From Methanosarcinales archaeon (GTDB lineage Archaea; Halobacteriota; Syntropharchaeia; Alkanophagales; Methanospirareceae): a stretch of DNA of 6,342 bases. A program made the position numbers and the translations under genes. Shown here one piece after another: positions 1 through 5,935 of the stretch (its first letter is position 1; each line of letters starts with the position of its first letter). The notes below the pieces were generated by a model that saw only the letters and a list, made by a program, of their open reading frames with translations, searched no databases and was not told where the DNA came from. Where the stretch lies: positions 1-6,342 of the forward strand of contig QMVO01000105.1 of NCBI GenBank assembly GCA_003661125.1, written 5' to 3'.

Positions 1-46
1 CTCTATTATTCTAATCAATATTCACAGCTTTTTGCTGAATACGACG

Positions 47-62
47 ACGTGAAACGTGAAAC
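47..62. repeat. 7-bp tandem duplication at frameshift 1
   Basis: GTGAAAC occurs at 49-55 and again directly at 56-62; the period-7 match extends back to 47. Seven bases shift the frame by +1, exactly what is needed to pass from frame 1 (open to 69) to frame 2 (open from 53). With one copy deleted the junction reads EYDDVKQQIEDL without a stop. Confidence 0.85.
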
Positions 63-238
63 AACAGATTGAAGACTTATGCGATAACAAAATAGATAAT
101 AAGGTTCAAAAGCTTATGAAAGGGAAGAAAAATCAATATAAGCATTTTATTCGGGTGAAATTCGGAAAAGATGAGATCAAGGGTTTTTTAACTGAAGAAA
201 GAGATATGTTAGATAAAAGAGTATGGGGTGATAAGTAT

Positions 239-248
239 AATGAATGAA
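239..248. repeat. 4-bp tandem duplication at frameshift 2
   Basis: AATGAATGAA has period 4. Deleting four bases joins frame 2 (open to 244) to frame 3 (open from 213), giving GDKYNELEGELK across the junction. As it stands, the duplication creates an ATG at 240 that overlaps the TGA at 245-247 by 8 bp, so the pieces could in principle be translationally coupled. Confidence 0.8.
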
Positions 249-334
249 CTTGAGGGAGAATTAAAAAGCGTGGCGAACAAAAATTTTAATTACGTTGTGG
301 TTCCAGGTATTAAATTTAGAGAGGTATCCAAGGA

Positions 335-348
335 ATCGAAGATCGAAG
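335..348. repeat. 7-bp tandem duplication at frameshift 3
   Basis: ATCGAAG occurs at 335-341 and directly again at 342-348. Removing one copy joins frame 3 (open to 353) to frame 1 (open from 265), giving VSKESKEHSNIRGDFDG. No good start codon follows in the new frame, so in the present sequence the nuclease-motif part would hardly be translated. Confidence 0.85.
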
Positions 349-633
349 GAACATAGCAATATTAGAGGGGATTTTGATGGTCTGTATATCAAAATACCGA
401 GGGATGCAAATGCAAAAATCGAAATGATGGTTATAGAAGCAAAAAGAAGAGGAAATTATAGTGGAAAACAGCTTAAAAGAATAATAGAGAATGTTGGGGA
501 AGAAATAAGCGATGAAGAAGCCAGAAAGATTGCCCAATCCTTGGTAAGAAAAAGGCGGTATGAGAATATGTATGTGAATATTAAAAAAATTATTGGAAGA
601 GGATGTAAATATATTAGATTGTACTTTAAAATC

Positions 634-645
634 TAATTATAATTA
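634..645. promoter_or_regulatory. 12-bp perfect palindrome over the putative promoter
   Basis: TAATTATAATTA is its own reverse complement and covers the TATAAT hexamer. It begins at the stop codon of the broken gene. It could be an operator for a dimeric regulator of the mod operon, or only AT-rich background; it is too weak to be a terminator hairpin. Confidence 0.3.
638..643 (+). promoter_or_regulatory. Possible core promoter (TATAAT) of the mod operon
   Basis: TATAAT lies in the 33-bp gap before mod, 26 bases upstream of its ATG. Read as a bacterial -10 it would give a leader of about 20 bases, but no good -35 is seen at the right spacing. Read as an archaeal TATA box it lies roughly 30 bases before the ATG, which would fit a nearly leaderless transcript. 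The missing Shine-Dalgarno site before mod agrees with a leaderless start. In such AT-rich sequence a chance match is possible. Confidence 0.35.
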
Positions 646-669
646 AGTCCTAAAAAATAAGCGTTTACC

Positions 670-2541
670 ATGCCCAACAACAACCAGCGAAGAAAAAAGG
701 ACTCCGCAAGACTCACTTGGAGTTCAAAACCGAGAAGAGCGCCCAATCTCAAAGACATTGACTTCCAAACCGCAGAGATTGTTATACCCAATCCACAAAG
801 AGACCAGTTAACCATTGCCCAGTTCAGAAAACTCGCAGAAGTGGAAATAGACAAAACGAAGATGAACCGTCTTATATGGGGCGACAACATGCTTGCAATG
901 CAGGCGCTACTCGCTTCCGGCTACGAAGGAAAAATCAACCTCATTTACATTGACCCTCCCTTCTGGACCGGTGAGAATTACTATGCGAACTTTGTGGTGG
1001 AAGGCGAAGCGATAACAAAAGAGCCTTCGGTAATCGAAAGGCTTGCTTACAAAGATATATGGGCTGGTGGCATTGATTCCTATCTGGATATGCTGTATCC
1101 GAGATTGCAGTTGATGAAACGGCTTTTGGCTGAAAATGGTTCTATTTACGTGCATGCCGATTGGCATATCAATAGTTATGTTAGGCTTATCTTAGATGAG
1201 ATTTTTGGGAAGGAGAATTTCATTAATGAAGTGGTATGGGTTTATACGGGACCGAGTTCTCCAGGTCAGCAACAGTTTTCAAGAAAACATGACCTTATTC
1301 TCTGCTATTCAAAAACAGATAATTATGTTTTTAATAAAGATGATATTAGAGTTCCATATCATGAAACCACTGCTGGAAAATTTGAAAGCGAAGGAACTGG
1401 ATTTAAGGGAACACCAGCAGACCTATCAAAAGGCAAAATACCTGAAGATTGGTGGTATCTCCCTGTTGTATCAAGAATACGCACAGAAATAATCGGTTTC
1501 CCGACCCAAAAACCCGAAAAACTTCTTGAACGGATAATCAAAGCCTCCTCAAACGAAGGCGACCTCGTTGCCGACTTCTTCCCCGGCTCTGGCACGACCT
1601 TAGCAGTAGCAGAGAAATTAAACAGGAGATGGATAGGTTGTGACTTCTCCAAAGTCGCTATCCAAATAACAAGAAATCGGCTCGTCAGCATAAACGCAAA
1701 ACCGTTCCTGCTTGAAAATATCGGCAATTACCAGCGGCAGATGATTTACCTTCACGGCGGCAGGATTTACGAAATGCAACGAATTATTCTCAAACTCTAC
1801 GGCGCTACTCCACGTAAAGACTTTCAGGATATGGGCGTGAGAGAAGCAGAAGATGGCGTCGTTGAACTCGTTTATGTGAGTTATCCCGACAGACCGGTAA
1901 CGGCAAAGAAAGTAGAAGAACTCGCTGAACGCGCTGACAGACTTGATGGAAGTGGCTATCGCAGATTGGTAATTTTAGGCTGGGATTACGAGTATAATTA
2001 CGAAGAGGCGTTAAAGCAAAGGAAAAGAGCATTAGGGGAGAAGTGGAATGTTGAAGTGGTGAGCAAGATAATACCGCCGGAAGTGTATGAATATTTGAAG
2101 CGTGCGAAGAACGAAGAGGAACTCGAGCCGCTTACTGGGAAAATATTTTTTCACGAGAAACCTTATCTTCGCCTCTCTACTCCTGAGATAGAACATACAG
2201 GTAACAAAGCAGAAGTAACTATTGGCATCCAGCGTTACGTTATCTTTGATATTCCCATAGAGAAGGAAAAAGAGAGGTTAGCGGTAGCAGAAATAGCGAG
2301 GACAAACTTCGCTGCGCTCATTGACTACTGGGCTGTTGACTGGGATTATGATGGTATGGTGTTCAAGGCAATGTCGCAGGCTTTCAGAGGTTTCGGTAAA
2401 AGAGCAAAGACCGTGCCGGTTAAAATGAAGAATGAACTGGACACAGGTAAAGAATACACAGTTGCAGTTCGTGTTATTGACATTTTCGGGAATGATGCTA
2501 CTGCTACTACAAAAATAGATTTAAAGGAGGAAAGAAGATGA
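670..2541 (+). CDS. mod: Type III-like site-specific DNA (adenine) methyltransferase, Mod subunit
   Basis: A 623-residue protein expected to transfer methyl groups from S-adenosylmethionine to adenine at the recognition site and to provide specificity to the Res subunit. Seen: RLIWGDNMLAMQALL near residues 67-81, catalytic motif IV as YIDPPF at 93-98 (DPPF rather than DPPY), and the SAM-binding motif I as ADFFPGSGTT at 301-310. The order catalytic motif, target-recognition region (about 180-275), then SAM motif is that of beta-class/type III enzymes. The tail contains DYWAVDWDYDG and ends in a beta-rich piece (EYTVAVRVIDIFGNDATATT) resembling the C-terminal domain of this Mod family. The length is normal. 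The ATG at 670 has no Shine-Dalgarno site; the stop overlaps the next start by 4 bp (ATGA). Codon use changes sharply in the middle: 13/30 G/C-ending codons at 760-849, 4/30 at 1300-1389, 17/30 at 1555-1644. The target sequence cannot be read from the protein. Confidence 0.93.
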   Translation: MPNNNQRRKKDSARLTWSSKPRRAPNLKDIDFQTAEIVIPNPQRDQLTIAQFRKLAEVEIDKTKMNRLIWGDNMLAMQALLASGYEGKINLIYIDPPFWTGENYYANFVVEGEAITKEPSVIERLAYKDIWAGGIDSYLDMLYPRLQLMKRLLAENGSIYVHADWHINSYVRLILDEIFGKENFINEVVWVYTGPSSPGQQQFSRKHDLILCYSKTDNYVFNKDDIRVPYHETTAGKFESEGTGFKGTPADLSKGKIPEDWWYLPVVSRIRTEIIGFPTQKPEKLLERIIKASSNEGDLVADFFPGSGTTLAVAEKLNRRWIGCDFSKVAIQITRNRLVSINAKPFLLENIGNYQRQMIYLHGGRIYEMQRIILKLYGATPRKDFQDMGVREAEDGVVELVYVSYPDRPVTAKKVEELAERADRLDGSGYRRLVILGWDYEYNYEEALKQRKRALGEKWNVEVVSKIIPPEVYEYLKRAKNEEELEPLTGKIFFHEKPYLRLSTPEIEHTGNKAEVTIGIQRYVIFDIPIEKEKERLAVAEIARTNFAALIDYWAVDWDYDGMVFKAMSQAFRGFGKRAKTVPVKMKNELDTGKEYTVAVRVIDIFGNDATATTKIDLKEERR

Positions 2542-3821
2542 TAGAAAGAATAAGAATAGAAAATTTCAAAGCTCTAAAAAACATCGAATTAGACTTCAGG
2601 AAAGTGAACATTCTTTTCGGACCAAACAATGCAGGTAAATCTTCAGTATTGCAAGCGATGGCTTTTCTCGCTCAACAAAAAGGAGATAGGGTTATTTTCG
2701 ATGGTGATTTCGTGAAATTAGGCTCTTTTAAAGGAACTATTTTCAAAAAAGAAATTAACCGAACCATGAAAATTGAACTGACCTTAAAACTCAGAGAAGA
2801 GGAATACCAGAGGATTAAGAAAGAAATAGAAAAAACTGCTTATGAAAAATTCGATTTCAGTTCCATAAAAGTCAGTGCATCTGTTTGCTTTAATGAAGAA
2901 TCTAAAAAAGAAGGGGCATCAATAAGCTTCTATTCTAATGATGGCGAATTAATAAGTGAAAGGACATACCAGGGCGATAGTCGCTACCAGCTAAGATACA
3001 ACCAGAAAGTGAATGCAGAGGAATTTGAAGCTGGAAATGTTCCAACTTTCTTTGGATGGAATGCACATTCTTATGGTGTACCAAAAGGTACTGAATACTG
3101 TGCAACTATTTGCGATGTGATGAAGGAGATAGTGGCGAAAAGAATTTCAAATCAAATTTTTTATTTTGCTCCTTTCAGAGTAGTTTCTGTAAGAAAGGAA
3201 GATATACACTCAAAGCCTGAAAGAGTTAAACCCAATGGTAAATATTCTTTGGCTTTACTTTTCTATACAAAGGAGAAACAAGAATTACAATTTAAGAAAA
3301 TAGTAAGATGGATTAAAGAGTTTAATGTCGCTGATTTGAGAGCTGAATTTTTAGAGGGAAGTGAAACCGAAGCTTCCTTCAAAGATGAAAAGTTACTTGT
3401 CAGTCTTGACCCCACCGAAATAGGCTTTGGTTCAAACCAATTATTCCCCATAATTGTTCAATCTTTCAGTTGTCCGCCGGGAAGCATTATCATGGTAGAT
3501 GAACCGGAAATTAGCTTACATCCCGGTTCTCAAGTTAAATTGCCTCACTTATTTTCAGAAATAGTAGAAGAGGAAAAACAAATAATTATCACCACTCACA
3601 GTGAATTTTTACCTTTAGCATTAGGAAAGGCGATGAAGGAAGGAGGATTAAAAAGGGAAGAAGTCGTTTTGTATGAGTTAGTAAAGGGAGAAGAGGGCAC
3701 CGAGAAGAGAGAATTAAAGTTGGATGAAAAAGGAAGAATTATTGGCTGGATACCTGAATTTCGTAAAGTTGAAGATGAGCTATATGAAGAATGGAGCATC
3801 TCTCTTCCAGAGGAGGAATAG
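2538..3821 (+). CDS. ABC/SMC-type AAA ATPase, DUF3696/COG4938-like
   Basis: A 427-residue soluble ATPase of the RecF/SMC/OLD type. Seen: N-terminal MIERIRIENFKALKNIELDF; Walker A GPNNAGKS at 28-35; a charged insert at about 80-200; a signature-like GFGSNQLFPIIVQ at 296-308 in place of a classical LSGGQ; Walker B IIMVDEPE at 317-324 with the SLHP that follows it; and the H-loop TTHS at 352-355. GFG(S/I)xQLxPI, DEPEISLHP and THSEFL together are typical of the DUF3696/COG4938 ATPases. The Glu after the Walker B Asp is present, so it should hydrolyse ATP. It has no Toprim or other nuclease domain of its own. The start is set by AAGGAGG at 2524-2530, seven bases before the ATG, and it overlaps mod by 4 bp. 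The neighbouring PIN-like gene follows after 2 bp, suggesting a pair. I infer a sensor or motor role in defence; the substrate is unknown. Confidence 0.85.
   Translation: MIERIRIENFKALKNIELDFRKVNILFGPNNAGKSSVLQAMAFLAQQKGDRVIFDGDFVKLGSFKGTIFKKEINRTMKIELTLKLREEEYQRIKKEIEKTAYEKFDFSSIKVSASVCFNEESKKEGASISFYSNDGELISERTYQGDSRYQLRYNQKVNAEEFEAGNVPTFFGWNAHSYGVPKGTEYCATICDVMKEIVAKRISNQIFYFAPFRVVSVRKEDIHSKPERVKPNGKYSLALLFYTKEKQELQFKKIVRWIKEFNVADLRAEFLEGSETEASFKDEKLLVSLDPTEIGFGSNQLFPIIVQSFSCPPGSIIMVDEPEISLHPGSQVKLPHLFSEIVEEEKQIIITTHSEFLPLALGKAMKEGGLKREEVVLYELVKGEEGTEKRELKLDEKGRIIGWIPEFRKVEDELYEEWSISLPEEE
3811..3816 (+). promoter_or_regulatory. Ribosome binding site fixing the PIN-like start
   Basis: AGGAGG lies seven bases before the ATG at 3824 and inside the last codons of the ATPase gene. 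An in-frame ATG at 3791 would add 11 residues but has no such site and would overlap the ATPase by 31 bp. The start at 3824 is therefore preferred. Confidence 0.75.
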
Positions 3822-3823
3822 AA

Positions 3824-4261
3824 ATGGCTGTCATTATCATCACAACACGTCCATTTTTTAATGATCTTTTAAAGTCGGGGTCAAAACTGTTGGACAAGAT
3901 ACAAAAAGGATGTCACAGGGTAGGAATAAGTAAAAGCATTGTAAAAGCATATGAGGATGCCTATAAGAAGCATCGGTGTATTTCAATCTTTCCAGCACGT
4001 AGAATGGATGAAGTGTTGGGAAAACTGGAGAGGGAAAAGAAATTGACAGAAATCGCTCCTTCGGGAGTAAAGGCTAAGACCAAAAGGGTGAAAATAAAAG
4101 GAAGTATGATGAAAAAGCACAAAAAATTTGTCGAACTGTCAATTGCTCTTAATGCAAATTATCTTATAACTGAGGCGAGTGCTCATTTCTCGATATCAGA
4201 TGAACTTAAAAGGAAATATAACATAGAAGTGGTAAGACCAGAAGAATGGTATGAGGAATAA
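3824..4261 (+). CDS. Small PIN-like protein without the usual catalytic acids
   Basis: A 145-residue protein. The C-terminal part, KKFVELSIALNANYLITEAS (101-119) followed by a helix and KYNIEVVRPEEW (131-142), fits the second half of a PIN domain, where a helix leads to a strand ending in T-x-D and then to 'kygi.vv.P.ef'. The N-terminal strand IIITTRP would correspond to the 'vlDTNv' strand, but the Asp is absent, and the Asp pairs expected near residue 100 and after T116 are replaced by KHKK and EAS. If it is a PIN fold it is probably not a standard metal-dependent RNase. Residues 82-101 are strongly basic, with about ten Lys and one Arg, suggesting nucleic acid contact. It sits 2 bp after the first ATPase and 14 bp before the second, so it is most likely a partner subunit of the former. 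A toxin-like or adaptor role is only inference; the fold call is moderate. Confidence 0.6.
   Translation: MAVIIITTRPFFNDLLKSGSKLLDKIQKGCHRVGISKSIVKAYEDAYKKHRCISIFPARRMDEVLGKLEREKKLTEIAPSGVKAKTKRVKIKGSMMKKHKKFVELSIALNANYLITEASAHFSISDELKRKYNIEVVRPEEWYEE
3930..3950. repeat. 10-bp direct repeat with one base between, inside the PIN-like gene
   Basis: GTAAAAGCAT occurs at 3930-3939 and 3941-3950 (period 11). The reading frame through it gives SKSIVKAYEDAY, a credible PIN helix, so the frame looks intact. It may be another small duplication or chance. Confidence 0.6.
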
Positions 4262-4275
4262 AAAGGTGAAGGAAC

Positions 4276-5340
4276 ATGCTAAAAAGACTTGAAGTAGAAA
4301 ACTATAAAAGTTTGAAGGAAGTTGTAGTCAGCTTTGAGAAGTTTAATGTCCTAGTTGGACTGAATGCAAGTGGAAAGAGCAATATCCTGGATTGTTTCGC
4401 TCTTCTTTCCGAAAGTTTAGAGTTTTTTGGTAATTTATCACCTATCTTTGATAGAAGAGGAAGTTTCCAACATGTAGTATTTCAAGGTGAGGACGGATTC
4501 ACAATGAAAGCGAATTTTTACGATGATTATGGACATGAGCATGAATACTATCTTAAATGTATAAAGGGGAAGGTAGAAGAAAGATGGCTAAGGGTTAATG
4601 GAAACACATTAATATCACAACAGCAGGGAAGCGGAAAATGTCTTTCAAAAGAAGGTAAAGAGGAAAAATTCAACGTGTCATGGAAAGATTTAGTTAATTC
4701 TGTTTCCAACGATTTCGCTTTGAGATATATGAGCAAATGGCGGTCTTACAGCTTTTTAACACCGCAAATCAGGGGAACCTTGCCAGCGAAAAAGAGTTTC
4801 GTCCTTGAATGGGACGGTAGCAACTTACCTCAAGTTTTGCTTTCCTTGAAAACCGAAAGACCAAAGACTTTTACCGCAATTGAAGATATATTGAAGCTTG
4901 CAATACCGGAAATAGAAGAACTTTTGACTCCACTTACCGAGAACGGGGAAACGTATGTAGCAGTAAGAGAGAAAGGTTTTAGGGACGCTTTTGATTTTCA
5001 TCAACTATCTGATGGCACTTTGCGGTTGCTCGCATATGTAACAGCGATGAACCTTGATGCGGATTTGCTTTGCTTTGAAGAGCCCGAGAATTTTGTGCAT
5101 CCACAACTTTTAAGGTTGCTTGTGGAAATTTTGAAGAAAAGCGACAAGCAAGTAATACTTTCGACACATTCACTCTATTTCTTGGACTTCGTAGAGCCTG
5201 AGGATTTGATAATTGTTGAAAAAGAGGAAGGGAAGACAAAAGTGAGGAGGATAGAGGAAGAGAATGCGAAGAAAAGGATAAAAGCACTCTTAGAGGAAGG
5301 AATACCCCTCGGAGAAGCTTATTACAGCGGCGCTATATGA
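4276..5340 (+). CDS. AAA_21/COG4637-like ATPase paired with a DUF4276 protein
   Basis: A 354-residue ATPase with the ABC/SMC head arrangement. Seen: MLKRLEVENYKSLKEVVVSF at the N-terminus; Walker A GLNASGKS at 28-35; an insert at about 50-200; signature LSDGTLR at 244-250; Walker B DLLCFEEPE at 263-271 followed by FVHP; H-loop STHS at 296-299; and a C-terminal GIPLGEAYYSGAI, which resembles the usual end of this predicted-ATPase family. All catalytic positions are present and the length is normal. The ATG has AAGGTGA at 4263-4269 six bases before it. The stop overlaps the next start (ATGA, 4 bp), so the two products are probably made in a coupled way and may form a complex. With the following Toprim-like protein it resembles an OLD-family nuclease divided into ATPase and nuclease chains. 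What it senses is unknown. Confidence 0.88.
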   Translation: MLKRLEVENYKSLKEVVVSFEKFNVLVGLNASGKSNILDCFALLSESLEFFGNLSPIFDRRGSFQHVVFQGEDGFTMKANFYDDYGHEHEYYLKCIKGKVEERWLRVNGNTLISQQQGSGKCLSKEGKEEKFNVSWKDLVNSVSNDFALRYMSKWRSYSFLTPQIRGTLPAKKSFVLEWDGSNLPQVLLSLKTERPKTFTAIEDILKLAIPEIEELLTPLTENGETYVAVREKGFRDAFDFHQLSDGTLRLLAYVTAMNLDADLLCFEEPENFVHPQLLRLLVEILKKSDKQVILSTHSLYFLDFVEPEDLIIVEKEEGKTKVRRIEEENAKKRIKALLEEGIPLGEAYYSGAI

Positions 5341-5876
5341 AAGTGGGATTGATTGTTGAGGACTATTATGCGGGAGCGATGAAAGAAATTTGCAGGAAGA
5401 TTAGTGTAAATCCGGAAATCAGGCGGCAAAGAGGGAGGATAAGCATTAGAAAAGCTTCGAGTTATGCAAAGGAGCTTCTTTACGAGTGTGAAAAGGTGAT
5501 AATTCTCGCTGATGCCAATTGCAATCCGGAAGGTGAAAAAGAGCGACTCGGAAAAGTCTACAATTTGCTTCCTGATGAGCTTAGAGGCAGTGTTCATATT
5601 TGCATAGTAGTTCATGAACTGGAATCATGGCTTCTCGCAGATGAAGATGCCATATCCAAATTCTTAGGTAGAAATGCTAAGGTTAAGGAGATAGCCAATC
5701 CAGAGACCATACATGACGCTAAAAAGTATTTGGACGAGATATTCAAGAAAGCGGGAAAAACATATCTCACGAGTGGGGCGAAGGAGATAGCGTGCTCAGC
5801 GGATGTAGATAAAATCGCGAAGAAAAGCTCTTCCTTTGAAGACTTCAGAAATAAAGCGGAGGATTGCTACGTTTAA
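5337..5876 (+). CDS. DUF4276 (Toprim-like) protein, partner of the preceding ATPase
   Basis: A 179-residue protein. Seen: an N-terminal strand with Glu (GLIVED, residues 4-9) like the catalytic-Glu strand of Toprim folds; a second strand VIILADANCNPEGEKE (54-69) where Toprim proteins carry D-x-D, here D59-A-N61; and HELESWLLADEDAI (93-106), the most diagnostic DUF4276 motif. A C-terminal helix pair with SSFEDF near 165-170 also fits the family. Toprim domains cut or handle nucleic acid with Mg2+; whether this one is active is uncertain because of the Asn in place of the second Asp. There is no ribosome binding site of its own, so the start relies on the 4-bp overlap with the ATPase gene. The function is inferred as effector nuclease or nucleotide-binding partner of that ATPase. 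The end of the gene carries a duplicated GTTTAA, giving two in-frame stops. Confidence 0.83.
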   Translation: MKVGLIVEDYYAGAMKEICRKISVNPEIRRQRGRISIRKASSYAKELLYECEKVIILADANCNPEGEKERLGKVYNLLPDELRGSVHICIVVHELESWLLADEDAISKFLGRNAKVKEIANPETIHDAKKYLDEIFKKAGKTYLTSGAKEIACSADVDKIAKKSSSFEDFRNKAEDCYV

Positions 5877-5883
5877 GTTTAAG
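5871..5883. repeat. 6-bp tandem duplication over the stop codon
   Basis: GTTTAA is present at 5871-5876 and 5877-5882, followed by G. In frame it reads Val-stop-Val-stop, so the product is unaffected. It is a further short tandem duplication in this window, though this short it may be chance. Confidence 0.6.
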
Positions 5884-5915
5884 ATAAGTAAACAACTCAG
5901 GTTAGATAAGTTCAT

Positions 5916-5923
5916 GGAGGAGG
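5916..5923 (+). promoter_or_regulatory. Ribosome binding site for res, long spacing
   Basis: GGAGGAGG is the strongest Shine-Dalgarno-like sequence in the 59-bp gap before res, but it ends 12 bases before the ATG at 5936, longer than the 5-8 usual here. It overlaps a six-codon mini-ORF (ATG 5914, MEEEKA, TGA 5932-5934) whose stop is one base before the res ATG. There is no nearer start in the res frame, because a TAG lies at 5903-5905 with no ATG between. Confidence 0.5.
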
Positions 5924-5935
5924 AAAAAGCGTGAA

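Larger units (their letters stand above)
1..636 (+). pseudogene. Frameshifted 3' part of a PD-(D/E)XK nuclease-like gene, broken by three tandem microduplications
   Basis: The reading frame enters in frame 1, ends at TGA 70-72, continues in frame 2 to TGA 245-247, in frame 3 to TAG 354-356, and returns to frame 1 up to TAA 634-636. Each change of frame falls on an exact tandem duplication: GTGAAAC at 49-62, an AATG-type repeat at 239-248, and ATCGAAG at 335-348. Removing one copy of each (18 bp in all) yields a continuous 205-residue C-terminal segment. The restored protein is Lys/Glu-rich and contains IRGDFDGLYI followed by MMVIEAKRR, the spacing expected of a PD-(D/E)XK nuclease core (Asp, then Glu-x-Lys), and then a helix with SGKQLKRI. 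The exact family is not recognised and the N-terminus lies outside the window. In the unrepaired sequence the pieces could be read separately from GTG 56 and ATG 240, but the last piece has only a weak TTG at 295. I take it as a recently broken gene; a phase-variable or split gene is the alternative. Confidence 0.75.

Noticed and set aside
19..31. A 13-base match (TATTCACAGCTTT) between the broken gene (19-31) and the start of res (5960-5972), both encoding YSQL.
   Set aside because: In 6.3 kb of AT-rich sequence one match of this length is expected by chance now and then, and the similarity does not extend beyond it.
295..636. A separate 113-residue gene from TTG 295.
   Set aside because: The first part of that frame reads poorly and the TTG has no ribosome binding site; the restored continuous frame through the tandem duplication at 335-348 explains the sequence better.
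1196..1492. A 98-codon + strand ORF inside mod in another frame.
   Set aside because: It lies wholly in the well-supported mod frame, has no recognisable motif, and its openness follows from the AT-rich composition there.
907..1727. Long - strand ORFs opposite mod, and similar ones opposite the other genes.
   Set aside because: They are reflections of the coding strand, with no family motifs, no ribosome binding sites and compositions typical of antisense reading.
5311..5383. Similar peptides GEAYYSGAI at the end of the second ATPase and VEDYYAGAM at the start of the DUF4276 protein, suggesting a small duplication.
   Set aside because: The ATPase end looks like the normal C-terminus of its family and the other is a normal Toprim-like first strand; the DNA is only weakly alike.
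5877..5893. Inverted GTTTA/TAAAC pair after the DUF4276 gene as a terminator hairpin.
   Set aside because: The stem has only five pairs, four of them A-T, and no T-run; res follows closely in the same direction.
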